A stretch of DNA of 64,000 nucleotides from the NCBI RefSeq assembly GCF_030272615.1, contig NC_081406.1, positions 480,846,900 through 480,910,899 of the forward strand, given 5' to 3'. Origin of the DNA: Cryptomeria japonica. Lineage: Eukaryota; Streptophyta; Pinopsida; Cupressales; Cupressaceae. The notes below the pieces were generated by a model that worked only from the letters and a program-made list of their open reading frames with translations, made no database searches and was not told where the DNA came from. Every line of letters begins with the position of its first letter. The first letter of the stretch is position 1. Positions 21,835 through 33,512 of this stretch are shown here, one piece after another. The position numbers and the translations under genes were made by a program.

Positions 21835-22784
21835 TGGGACATGCATCTATTTCTTGATACTCCATTCCAATATCTTTCATAATGGCAGATAATTCTCGGT
21901 ATAAGCGAGGTAGAATATTTGATGGTGGTAACAAAAATTCACCTATCAATCTACAACGAAAAAAATATTTTTTTTAATATAAAGAATATTAATGGTACAT
22001 ATTTCACCCTTTATATACTAGTGATGAAATAGCAACAAAAATAGACGAAAAAAGATGACATATATGACATACCTTAACATACGTGATATTGTTATGTTGG
22101 ATAAACCATTCATAACCTTCAATTTCACCAACAACAATATAGTAGAGAGAAGAGTTGTTTGGGAGCCTTCATAAAGGGGCCTGTATGCCTTCTCAGGTAC
22201 AGGTAAATCATGAACAACATCAAAGTCATCTTGATCATCATGATCAGCAGTGCCAGTACTAAATGCACCATGGATCAATGTATTTGTACCATCATCTTCA
22301 ATTGTGTTTTCTGGCACATGATCATCTTCTTCCATAGGATCATTATATTCATCTTTGATATTCACACTTGCATGTTCCTCCACTTGGAAAACCACATTCT
22401 TCAGGTCGTGGTAATCCATATCATGTTCCCTAGGGCACTCCACCTATATGATAATAATCAACATAAATAAACCATGATCATGATCTCATTATCAAGTGAT
22501 TTTTAATGTATATAAATTTTTAAAACGATATAAACATTTACAAATACAATCAATATAAACACATATAATGAACAACTTACCAATGGAAGATAATAATGCC
22601 CCCCTTCAATGTGACCATGTTGCCTACAATGTTTCTCAGTTGTTGTGATTAAAATTATTCTTATCTTTAAGCCCTTGCAATTTTCGAAGGGACAATAACA
22701 TTTCCCATCACCTTTTCTTTTCAATCTAGACCACAATCTAGCAATAGTCTCCTTATTTTGTTCTTAACTAATATTATCTGACAT
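21835..22784 (-). pseudogene. CACTA transposase N-terminal region
   Basis: The likely start is the ATG at 22784 (MSDNIS, a stop, EQNKETIARLW). Exon 1 contains a Cys pattern (CYCPFENCKG) and KHCRQHGHIEGGHYYLP, a variant of the N-terminal zinc-binding region of CACTA proteins. An exon from about 22443 gives an acidic linker and then RPLYEGSQTTLLSTILLLV. After a shift, GEFLLPPSNILPRLYRELS and YQEIDACPN follow, the stretch that in TNP2 proteins precedes the Transposase_21 core. Coding similarity stops at DACPN, where the gypsy integrase begins. The order and strand agree with the core at 16140-17165. Confidence 0.65.
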
Positions 22785-24371
22785 GATTTTTCTTCACAAG
22801 AAACAAAATCGGACTATAAAAAATTTGGTCTATAACCTTCACAAACCTAGAAAAATGTTATCGCAAGTACGGAAAACACTGTCTGTGCGATTTTTTATAT
22901 TTTTTACTTGACTAACCCTAAGGGTTTTTTTTTTTTACTTTTTTAACTTTTCTATTTTTTGTCAAAATTTTGACAAACTTTCATCGTACCTTTGATGAAA
23001 TTAATTCCAGAAGATCGTAGCTCCATCAAATTTATGTACCTGCAACTTGAAAATTGGTGTTTGGGTGGCTATATAGGGTTTTGTCTCAATCAAACCCCTT
23101 GTTTTGGTGATTTCCACCTCCACAAATAGATGATATAATATTGGAATGTCTGCATGCCCTAGAATCTCATGTGTTCATGTAAAATCTTAATGAGCTAGAA
23201 TACAAAACTAGAGTCCTACCCTATTCTTGGAGTAAAACCCTAAATGAACATAATATAAATGTAGATGCTTTAAATCACAAATGCAATATGGATCTAAGGA
23301 AATAATGTAATTTTGAAAACAATTGATGTGAAACTCACATAGAGGTATAAAAATAGCATGAAACCATACCAAACCCTAAAGAGAGGTACAAGCCAATCAA
23401 GAATCAATGATCTCCTTATTATTCTTCAATATCACCAAAGCTTCAATTGATGATGAAAATGGATAATGAAGACTTGATGAATGCTTAATTTGTTGATTGT
23501 TGACTTCACATAAACCTGCACTTTCATTTCACAAGAGGCTCCTTCAATTACTATCTAGTTGTTGGATCCTTCAAATGAGGAAAGGAAAGGCTATATATAT
23601 ATATGAAACCTAATTTCATTTTTTATGATAGGCGAACTCTAGAATTGATATAATTTCACACGAAGAAAGAATTAAACATTATAATACTACCAAAACATGA
23701 TCCCAAAATTTGGGGAGAAAGTATTGGGACCAGGGCGAATCATCATGATCCGACCAACTTTTTTTGAATTTTTTGAGATGCAAGGTATCATGATTACAAA
23801 ATCAATCCTAGCTTAATGTGATAGTTCAGGGTGTTTAGATATGCAAAATTGGCCCTTGAAGGTTGAAAGAGGACCCTATTAGGACTTAATGATTAAAGAA
23901 GATAAAATAAAAAGGGGTTAAGGGCCAGATTTTATGATGTGTACAATGATGAGAGAGGACTTTAGGTCTAATTAAATTAATAATTAAATGCCTAAAGGAA
24001 TCTTGAAAATGCAATTTATGCAACACACTTAGGCGGGTGCTAACTTAAGCGTGGAATTGTACGACCCTAGTTAAAGGTGTACAATCTACGACGCTATGGT
24101 ATTTAGAAACCTTTAGTGTTCTTTTAAATTTACCTTTAATGCTTCAAACCCCACTAGAACCCAAAATCATATAAAAATTTCAAAATTTTTGTTGTCCCTT
24201 GTCTCAATAAATCAAATAAACACTAATTAATTATCTTGGTATTTAATTCTTTTCTTTATTTTCTATTATCAAAATTTAGTAATTGTGTGAATACCAACAA
24301 ATCTACCAAGCTTGAATAAATATCTCTACATATGCAAATGAAAAAGAGTAGAACAACCATGACCTAGAACA
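22785..24371. other. AT-rich DNA between CACTA gene and element H
   Basis: No coding similarity recognised. The first part should contain the 5' untranslated end and terminal repeat of the CACTA element, but no convincing TAGTG/CACTA pair was found. A short (TA)n run with TATA character lies at about 23591-23602. The region may be an unidentified LTR or transposon. Confidence 0.4.
24367..24371. other. Target-site duplication GAACA, left
   Basis: The five bases before the H 3' LTR are GAACA, identical to the five bases after the H 5' LTR at 60793-60797. Confidence 0.8.
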
Positions 24372-25530
24372 TGTTGGAATAAATGAACACTAAGAGGGGG
24401 CGCGGGGAGGGGAGGGGGGGATCAGTGTTCCACAATTTACAAACTTATTAAATTGATTCTTAAACCACTAGATGCATAAGAATGAAAGTAAAGTGCAAAA
24501 ACAAAAATTAATCAACCACAACACCATAATTTTTACGTGGAAACTTGAAAAGGGAAAAACCATGGTGGGATTTGAACCCACAATATTATTATACTACGAC
24601 TAGGAGTATGATAATATTACATAAGGGGAACACTCTTGCATTCAGGCACATTGCCTAGAGCTCACTACTCAAATATAAAAGAGGGCTACAACTCGGAGGA
24701 AGGCTCATTGTCTTACATATGATTACAATTGTTTACAATAATGAATGAATTGAACAATAGCATATACTAATACCAAATAGCAGTTCTGGTTAGGCTCAGA
24801 TTGACTTCTACAATTGTTCTGTCTCTTTGCTCTATTTTCCTACTCTATCATATATCGGAGCACCAAAATCTTCAATCACATTTACCAAACTTTGCACATT
24901 CGCTCATACAGACTTCTCACACTGATCTGCCTTAACAAAATGCTCAACCAAATCCATCTTATATATCTGCATCAACAAAACAAATCAATTCACATGTCGG
25001 CTTCCAAAAACCACATAACACGCAACATAAAATGTGTATCACCAAGTCAGCTCAATCCGTCCACAAATCCATATGCAAACCTAAACAAGATGATAAAAAG
25101 ATTCATACATGTCAGACCAATCTCCTCAAACACGAAATCAATCACCAAAATCAAACCAAAGATTATGCATCACACATTACACCAAAATAGCTCTATTCTA
25201 ATTGAATTACCATATACCGGACCTTCAATCTTGCTCACGAATCAACACCGGATACCAGGATCACAAAATAAGCTACCTCGAACCTTGAATCATCTCCCTC
25301 TATCATTGCAACTAAAATTACACAACCAAAATCAATATATGCACACTGAACTCATATTCTATCAGTTACCGTATTCCACCTTCCAAACTTATACCTCATG
25401 AATAATGCAACTTCTAGTAAATCAAATCTTCATGCACTGGATATGATTTTTGAACTGAGTTACCATGAATGACAACTTCTAATATTTCCTCATGCATCAA
25501 TCTTTACTAAAAAGATGTCTCTTGCCAACA
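24372..25530 (-). repeat. H 3' LTR
   Basis: It starts TGTTGGAATAAATGAACAC and ends CTTGCCAACA. It contains a G-rich box at about 24393-24423, the GGGAAAAACC box with its GTGGG/CCCAC hairpin near 24550-24585, and a TATA box (minus strand ATATATAAGATGG) near 24953-24966. The 195-codon plus-strand frame inside it is antisense to the element and is also partly open in the other LTR; I regard it as chance. Confidence 0.85.
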
Positions 25531-25713
25531 ATCTCCCCCTTTGGCATTGATGGCAACACTGTGAAAAATGAACTATACACTCAAGACTACAAAACCATCA
25601 AAAATTTTAAGAATCTCCAAAACTCTACAAGACTCAATAAGCTCTCCCTGAGGATTTGCACCATTTTTCACTTTGCTCTCTCCCCCTTTGACAAAAATGC
25701 TAAAGATAGGAAT
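25531..25713 (-). other. H internal 3' tail with polypurine tracts
   Basis: On the minus strand CAAAGGGGGAGAT abuts the LTR and a second CAAAGGGGGAGAG lies near 25677-25690. The neighbouring GCCATCAATGC wording is the same as in copia-C. No coding similarity was found. Confidence 0.7.
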
Positions 25714-27291
25714 TGATGCAGAGGGTTTGGGATGTTATATCACTTTCTCTAGTTTTTATTGAAAAACCATCTCCAATTTGTACCATCCAATGGACCAATG
25801 TCTTTAACCTTCTCAGGGTTTCTAGAGATTTCCCTAGATCCTTCCCAAGGATCTCTTCCATTAGGACAACTCACAACTAACAAGGAGTCTCCTACCCCTA
25901 AGGTTCAAACCCTTCAACAAAGGACACCTAACAACCCCAAACCCCAAGCAATGGGATCTTTACTCAAAAGGTGGAATCTAACCTATGTGAGTGTTTACAC
26001 ATGTGTTATATGGAATTTTCACTTATCTTGGCCCCTTATATGGGTGTTTACTATCCCTTTCTATCTTTTCCTCTTTTGGACCTAGGAAATAGGGCTACAA
26101 GCAATTAGCCCTCCATTTGGACTTTTCTTGATTTTTCTCACAAACTGCCTGAACAACCCCTTCAATAAATTTGATATTCGAATACCTTTTTGGGCATTAT
26201 ACAAGATTCCAAAATTTTGCATCTAAGTTTTGAGAATGGATGGTCAAACTCTATTTAGCCTCTTCTAGCCGATATTGGGGTTTAAGCTCTCAAAAGCTTC
26301 ACCAGTCACAAAGGAATGAAAGGATAACACTTTGCAATGGTCTACAATTATCCAAGCATCCTTCTAATGCCAATTTTGGTAATCCTTCAATCTATTGTTC
26401 AAGATTTCCACCCTCTTTTCCTACTGCACAGGCATGCCAAATGAGTGATGTCAAGCCTAGGGCCTCATCTTAGGAAAGACAAATGGCACTTCCTATCTCC
26501 AAAACCACTAGGAACATCTAGTAAACATGTCAAATCAACATCCTCCCAGGTTTCAGGTTGATCCCATAGAGATATGTTGATTTGTGTCAATGTTTGCATC
26601 CAAACCCTGGTTTTGAGGGTTTTGTCAGGCTAGTGGGATATAAATTTCATTTTCTTCCAAACCCGAAGGCTTCAAGACCTCTGATCAACTCCAAATGTAT
26701 GGTGAACCTCTGCTACAACTTTCCAAATTTTTTAATTCATGCCCACCATTCACAGGGAAATATGCAAGAAAATAAAACTTAAGAAAAATGCAGGAAATCA
26801 CAATAACCGTTTGCTTTGAAGACAAGAAATTCATTCAATATCATCTCTAACCAGTAGGAATAATTCCTCTAGGATTATATCATTCCAAGGAACTCCTCCA
26901 ACTACCTCCAATGCATACAATCAACCAGCTAACCATTGGGATAACCACATTTCAAAATCTTGCAAGAAAAGTTGCTTAAGACAATAATGGAACTTTGCAA
27001 CTTTTGACAACTTTCTACAATTCGGTCTTTCCTTCACACCAAAGGTAAAGAATGAACATACCACACATTCTAGACCCCCTAAACATCAAAAATAAATATA
27101 AAATTCTCATACAAGGCCTTTGACAAGTTGACACACCTTGGGGCCTTAAGGCTTATTACACTGCCTAGACCTAAGCAATAGGCCTTCAAACACACACAAT
27201 GCACATTTTATTCCTAACATAACCATGAATCAAAATGATGTAGAAACATGTCAAAATGAAGTATACACATGCCCTAGGTGCCCCTGCACCA
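25714..27291 (-). repeat. Gypsy-1 3' LTR
   Basis: It starts TGATGCAGAGGGTTTGGG and ends CCCCTGCACCA; on the minus strand it begins TGGTGCAGGGGCACC. The adjoining minus-strand purine run TCTAGGGGAGTA (27292-27304) is the polypurine tract. Confidence 0.9.
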
Positions 27292-27298
27292 TACTCCC

Positions 27299-30200
27299 CT
27301 AGACAAGAAAACAATTCCCTTGAGTTGCCAACCGGTTGATTCTGGTTCCATGACTGAGGATATCACTTTCACTCATCCAAGTAGCTGCAAACTCAAAAAG
27401 CCCCCATTTGACTAGATAGTCTTTGTACACACCTTTACTTGTTTTTTTTATCACCTTGGAGTCAAGAATGCACTCCAATTCCAATGGCTTGCTAGGCAGT
27501 AGATCCTTCATCCATTCTACATCCTCTTCCTCAAGAGATGAATCAGGTGCTGCATCTTGCAAGGATCCTTTGAAGGTTGTCAAATCACATCCATTGAAGA
27601 TGGGAGATATTCCCAAGTCAGCTGGAAGTTCAACTTCATATGCATTGTTGCCAAATTTATGAACCACTCGGAGGGGACCTATCTTCTTCATGAGCAATTT
27701 AGAAGGTTAGCCTTTAGGTAACCTTTCTTTCCTTAGGTAAGCCATCACCAAATCCCCTACTTTGAACTAAACATGTCTCCTCTTAAAAAATGCTCTGAGT
27801 TTATATTTATTAGCACTTTGTTGAAGTGAAGCCTTAACGTGTTCATGAATCTCCTTCATGGTGACAACGAAATATTCTCCTTGGTCACTCCTTTTGTCCA
27901 TGCCTCCAAGATCTCTAAGTTCAAGTATCCCCCTAGGATGTAGGCCATACACAATCTCAAATGGACTTATCCCTGTACTCATATTAACTGAATCATTGTA
28001 TGCATATTCGGCTTGTCCAATCACTAAATCCCAACTTTGTCCATGTTGCTTGGTAAGGCATCTAAGGAGATTTCCAAGGGATCTATTAACCACCTCAGTT
28101 TGTCCATCAGTCTGAGGGTGGTATGTTCTAATAAATTGGTACCTAATTTCTTCTAGAGAGTCCTCCAAAAATGACCCATAAACTTGGAGTCTCTGTGAGT
28201 GACAATATTGAGAGGTAATCCATGTATCCTTACAACTTCTTTGAAATACATACCTACAATATTAGATGCATCATTTGTGCTTTTACATGGCACAAAATGA
28301 GCCATCTTGCTGAACCTATCAACAATTACAAGGACACTATCAAACCCCCTAGGAGTTTTGGGCAATCCAAGTACAAAATCCATACTAAGGCTTTCCCAAG
28401 GCCTAGTAGGAATCGGTAAAGGCTGATACAAACCAGCATTGGTTGAAACACCTTTTCCCTTTGACAAATAAGAAAATGCTCCACAAATATTCTTACCTCT
28501 ACCTGCATCTTGGGCCAAAAATAAAACCTTGATACCTTCTCTAAGGTTTTTTCCAAACCAAATGACCTCCAAGACTATCATTGTGTTTCTCTCTAATGAT
28601 ATTCTCCTGCATAGAACATTGAGGAATGCATAATTGATGCCCCTTGAAGAGAAACCCATCCTACAACATAAAATTAGAAAACTCAACATGAAAAGAGTCA
28701 GCAAACTTAGTACATACATCATATGCATCCTTGAAATCATGATCCTCCTTATACATGGCCTTAAGAAAATCAACACCAACACTTTGCAACTAAATTTCTT
28801 GGAAAATTAGGGTTCTCCTGCTAAAAGCATCTACAACCTTATTACTCACACCCTTCTTGTGCTTGATGGTAAAGGTGTAAGGTTGGAGTTGTTCAACCCA
28901 CTTGATGTGCCTTTGGTTCAACTTCTCTTGCCCACTAAGAAAAATCAATGCATGGTTAGCAGTATAAACAATAAACTCTTTTGGATGAAGGTAATGGAAC
29001 CACTTTTTGAGTGCTTGCACCATGGCATAAAGCTCCAAATCATAGGTTGAATACCTTTGTTTAGCCTGATTCAACTTCTCTAAAAAAATAATACCACCGG
29101 ATGTCCTTCTTGACTAAGGACTACACCTATTGCCTACTTGCTTGTATCACATTCAACTATAAAAATTTGATCAAAACTAGGGAGCCTCAAGGTGGGAAGT
29201 TTTGCAACCTTCCTCTTCAAAATATCAAAGCTTTGGGCTACTTGCTCTGTCCATTCAAACCTGCATTTAATTCCTCCTTTTATAGTGTTAAGGATGGGAG
29301 CACAAATATGACTAAAGCCCTGGATGAACTTTCTATAAAAAGTATCCAATCCATGAAAGCTCCTAACATCACCTATTGTCCTAGGTGTAGGCCAATTTAC
29401 AATAGAATCAACCTTAGAAAGATCCATTTGAAACTACAAATCCTAGATACACCAACTCAGTTTTCATGAACTCACACTTCTCTAGATTGATTACCAATTT
29501 CTCCTCATGAAACTTCCTCAAAACCTATTCCAAATGCTTAAAATGCTCTTCCTTAGACCTGCTAAACACCAAAATGTCATCAAGATAAACAATAACAAAT
29601 TTTCCAATAAATTATTCCAAAACCTCATTCATGAGGCGCATAAAGGTACTAGGTGCATTTGTGAGGCCAAATGGCATCACCATCAACTCATATAAACCCT
29701 CATTGGTTTTAAAGGTTGTCTTCCACTCATCACCAAGTCTTATTTTGTTCTAATGGTAACCTAACTTCAAATCAATCTTTGAAAAGTAGCATGACCCTCC
29801 AAGATAGTCCATTAGGTCCTCAATCCTAGGCATAGGAAACCGGTATTTAATTGTGATCTTGTTGATGGCTCTAGAATCAGTGCACATCCTCCATGTTCCA
29901 TCTTTTTTTGGTGCCAGCATAGTGGGTACAACACATGGGCTCAAACTCTTCCTAATCAACCCCTTATCCAAAAGGTCTTGCACTTGTCTTGCTATCTCTT
30001 CATTCTGACTAGGAGTCATCTTGTAGGCAGCTTTATTAGGAAAGGTCACTCCAAGGATTAGATCAATTTGATGACTAATTTCTCTGATGGAAGGCAAGTT
30101 ACCAGGAATGTCTTTGGCCACAACTCCCTTATATCTATCCAACATTGTTTTCACTTCCCTAGGAATCTCTCCTTTCTCACCATTCCCTTGCTTGGACTCA

Positions 30201-30606
30201 TCTTTTGGGTGTAAAACTAAAGCATAGCCTTGGGTCTCTTCTTGTTTGAGGACTTCCAAAAACTCCTTTCCACTAAGCAACATGACATGTGGACTAACAA
30301 TCTTCTCTTTCCCTTGATCAGGTAAAGGATCCATCCTAAACTATCTACCATTCTTGGTAATGACATACAGATTTTTCTCACCATCATGTTGTGCTTTGAC
30401 ATCATACTACCAAGGGCGACCTAACAATAGGTGACAAGAATCCATAGGAAGGATATCACATAAGATCCTCTCCTTATAGTCCCCCATTTCAAAATCTACC
30501 CAAGTTTGTTCATCTACTAATAAATGTTGCCCCTTGTTAAGCCAGGATACTCTATAAGGACTCACATGTGGTAACATTTTCAATTTTAACTTCTCTACCA
30601 TTTCTA
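27299..30606 (-). pseudogene. Gypsy-1 pol with chromodomain
   Basis: Reverse transcriptase (about 30334-29530) has KKDGTWRMCTDSRAINKI and the catalytic YLDDILVFS near 29570-29596. RNase H lies at about 29100-28790 (YSTYDLELYAMVQALKKW). The integrase zinc region is at about 28556-28440 (HFLICQREK). The catalytic core has [11 protein letters not shown] and, after a shift, RTYHPQTDGQTEVVNRSLG at 28168. The C-terminus has KIGPLRVVHKFGNNAYEVEL and a chromodomain (YKDYLVKWGLFEFAATWMSE), which in this group binds modified histone tails and steers insertion to heterochromatin. At least four frameshifts plus stops inactivate it. It would copy element RNA to cDNA in the particle and insert it in the nucleus. 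Confidence 0.9.
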
Positions 30607-31853
30607 AAGAAACAATATTCTATGTGGATCTAGAATCAACAATCACATTGCAGACCTTACCATGAGACTTACAAGTAGTTTTGAAGAGTGAATTTCTTTG
30701 TGGGGGCTCTTTGCATTGGGGTACCTTCAACAACGTCCTCCTTAGAATAAGGCTTTCTCCATCCAAGGTAGGACCTACATTTCCCATGTGTGAATTGACA
30801 CTTTGTCCATCATCTTCTTGCACAAGCTCAATCCTTCTTTTTGGTCCATGTGAGCTAGAAGCTTTCTCTGGGCATCTACTCATAGTGTGACCCACTTGGT
30901 TGCAATTGTAACATTTACCAGTGAAAACACCAGGTCCTTTTCCTTGGTTTCCTTTCTTACCCCTTCCAAATGGTCTTCTTCCTTCTCTCAAGCCTCCATT
31001 CTTGTTATTAAACTCTCCATTGGAATCTTGCTAGTTAGAATCGCCATTTTTAAAAGGAGTATTCCTTCCTCCATAGCCACCTCTACCTCTGAAATTTATG
31101 CCACCTCTTCCTCTATTTTTTTGTTCTCCTCTCCTCTTTATCTTATCTTCCACCCTCAATACCAATTGGAAGCATTTGTGCATAGTGTCTGGAGCCATGA
31201 TGCTGATCTCATCTTGGATGTTTTTTCCTTAACCCATTTAGGTATCTAGCCATCTTCTTTAGCTCTTCTTCATGCTTCGTGGACCTAAGACTTAGCTTGT
31301 GAAATTCTTCGGTATATGCATTCACATCCAACTTCCTCTGTCTAATATTTTGCAATTTCTTATACATCTAAATCTCATAGTCTATTGGTAGGAATTGGTC
31401 TTTGGTTTTGTTCTTCATCCTCTCCCAAGAGGATATCTTCTTCTTCCCCATGTTCACCCTTTCTTCCTGCAACACTGTCCACCACAACAAGGCATACCCC
31501 TTGAGTCTAGACTTTTCCAAACTCACTTTTTTCTCCTCTGGGACCTCTTTCTATTCGAAGTGGTTATTGAGTGCTTTTGTCCATTCAAGCACCTCTTCTC
31601 CATTCAGGATACCATTATAGATAGGTAGACTTTCCATATTATCCTTGTTTACTGATTTCAGGGCATCCAAGAACATCTTTCAATTAGGTTCCATATTCTG
31701 AGGGATTGCCTCCTACTCCTCATTCTCCTCTTCTGATTCATCATCACAAGTTTTTTCCTTTCCCTTGGATTGTTTGGTCTCTTTGAGTTTCTCTTCAAGT
31801 AATTCCTCTACCATCTTCTTGATGGCCTTTGGGTGCATTTCCTTAGGAGGCAT
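30607..31853 (-). pseudogene. Gypsy-1 gag and protease
   Basis: It starts MPPKEMHPKAIKKMVEELLE at 31853. The gag domain shows LPIYNGILNGEEVLEWTKAL, GYALLWWTVL and LDVNAYTEEFHKLSLRS, matching the Retrotrans_gag family. An Arg/Gly-rich stretch and one CCHC knuckle (CYNCNQVGHTMSRC) follow. The protease is entered at CNVIVDSRST: the active-site triad expected as D-S/T-G reads DSR, so the aspartic protease is damaged. A frameshift lies near 31222 in an A/T run, and there are several stops. Gag forms the particle and the protease would process the polyprotein. Confidence 0.85.
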
Positions 31854-31907
31854 TGTAGTAGCCTCTTCTCCAAATTTTGAGTCTAATATACACTATTCCA
31901 CGCTTGG

Positions 31908-31926
31908 TATAGCTCTAATACCAATA
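31908..31926 (-). other. Gypsy-1 primer-binding site
   Basis: The minus strand reads TTGGTATTAGAGCTATACC just inside the 5' LTR, a one-base variant of the initiator tRNA-Met complement. Confidence 0.8.
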
Positions 31927-33512
31927 TGATGTAGAGGGTTTGGGATGTTATATCACTTTCTTTGGTTTTTACTCAAAAAGGGTCTCTAGTTGGTACCATC
32001 CAATGGACCAATGTCTTTAACCTTCTTGAGGTTTCTAGAGATTTCCCTAGATCCTTCCCAAGGATCTCTTCAGTCAGGACATCTCATATCTGACAAGGAT
32101 TCTCCTACCCCTAAGGTTCCAACCCTTCAACCAAGGACACCTAACAACCCCAAACCCCAAGCAATAGGATCTTTACTCAAAAGGTGGAATCTAACCTATG
32201 TGAGTGTTTACACATGTTTTATAGGGAATTTTCATTGATCTTGGCCCCTTAGATGAGTGTTTACTAGCCCTTTGTATCTTTTCCTCTTTTGGACCTAGGA
32301 AATAGGGCTACAAGCAATTAGCCCTCCATTTGGACTTTTCTTGATTTGTATCACAACCTACCTGAACAACCCCTTGAAATTTTTTTGATATTTTAATACC
32401 TTTTTGGACATTCTACAATATTCCAAACTTTGACATCTAGGTTTTGAATACAGATGGTCAAACCCTAATGACCCTATTTAGTCTCTTTTAGCCGGTATTG
32501 AGGTTTAAGCTCTCAAAAGCTTCACTGGTCACAAAGGAATGAAAGGATAGCACTTGACAAGGGTTTTTACTTGTCCAAGGGTCCTTCTCATGCCAAGTTT
32601 TACCATCCTTCAATCTTTTGTTCAAGGTTTCCACCCTCTTTTCCTACTACATAGGCTTGCCATATGAGCGATGTCAAGCCTAGGGCCTCATCTTAGGAAA
32701 GAAAAATGGCACTTCATATCTCCAAAACCACTAGGATATCTATTATACATGTCAAATCAACATCCTCCTAGGTTTCAAGTTGAACCCATAGAGAGATATT
32801 GATTTGTGTCACTGTTTGCATCCAAACCCTGGTTTTGAGGGTTTTGTCAGGCCAATGGGATAGAAAATTCACTTTCTTCCAAACCCAAAGGTTTAAAGAC
32901 CTCGGGTCAACTCCAAATATATGGTGAACCTCTTCTAAAACTTTCCAAAATTTTAATTCATGCCCACTATTCATAGGTAAATATGCAAGAACATAAAACT
33001 CAAGAAAAATGCAGGAAATCACAATAACCGTTTGCTTTGAAGATAAGAAATTCATTCAATATCATCTCTAACTAGTAGGAATCATTCCTATAGGCTTATA
33101 TCATGCCAAGGAACTCCTCCAACTACCTCCAACTCATACAATCAACCAACTAATCATTGGATAACCACATTCCAAAATCTTGCAAGAAAAGTTGCTTAAG
33201 ACAATAATGCAACTTTGCAACTTTTGACAACTTTCTACAATTCAGTCTTGCCTTCACACCATAGGTCAAGAATGAACATACCACACATTTTAGACCCCTT
33301 AAAAACAAAAAATACATATAAAATTCCCATACAAGGCCTTTGACCAAGTTGACACGCCTTGGGGCCTTAAGACTTATTACACTACCTAGACCTAAGCAAT
33401 ATGCCTTCAAACACACACATTGCACATTCTATTCCTAGAATAACCATGAATCAAAATGATGTAGACATGTGTCAAAATTAAGTAGACACATTCCCTAGGT
33501 GCCCCTGCACCA
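31927..33512 (-). repeat. Gypsy-1 5' LTR
   Basis: It starts TGATGTAGAGGGTTTGGG and ends CCCCTGCACCA. It aligns over its whole length with 25714-27291. Confidence 0.9.

Larger units (their letters stand above)
7792..22784 (-). mobile_element. CACTA (En/Spm-like) transposon, fragmented
   Basis: Parts of a TNP2-type transposase lie on the minus strand in the expected N-to-C order from high to low coordinates: N-terminal region (22784-21835), Transposase_21 core (17165-16140), DUF4218 (15985-15594) and DUF4216 with an acidic tail (8540-7792). Two LTR elements separate the pieces, one at about 17168-21830 and one at 9036-15593. About 250 residues between the N-terminal part and the core are missing, so the Tat-like insertion came with a deletion. 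Terminal inverted repeats were not found and true element ends are therefore unknown. Stops and frameshifts make it non-functional. Confidence 0.8.
25714..33512 (-). mobile_element. Gypsy-1: chromodomain Ty3/gypsy element (chromovirus)
   Basis: Both LTRs, gag, protease, reverse transcriptase, RNase H, integrase and a C-terminal chromodomain are present in chromovirus order. The target duplication is probably GGAAT (25709-25713) versus AGAAT (33513-33517), with one base changed. It is inserted in the tail of H, since H sequence resumes on both sides. LTRs differ at roughly one base in ten by eye, so the insertion is fairly old. Confidence 0.9.

Noticed and set aside
22785-24371. CACTA terminal inverted repeat (a TAGTG near 24113)
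   Set aside because: No matching CACTA end or 3-bp duplication could be found at the other side, so five bases alone are not evidence.
24814-25401. 195-codon plus-strand frame, partly shared with 60048-60464
   Set aside because: Both lie in the two LTRs of H, so the similarity comes from LTR duplication. It is antisense to the element and its composition is not protein-like.
25759-26085. Plus-strand frame with a near copy at 31990-32238
   Set aside because: Again a shared LTR sequence (gypsy-1), antisense to the element, with no domain.
28153-28782. Treating the whole 209-codon frame as integrase
   Set aside because: Only its second half matches the integrase core; the zinc region is in another frame, so the N-terminal half is a frameshift artefact.
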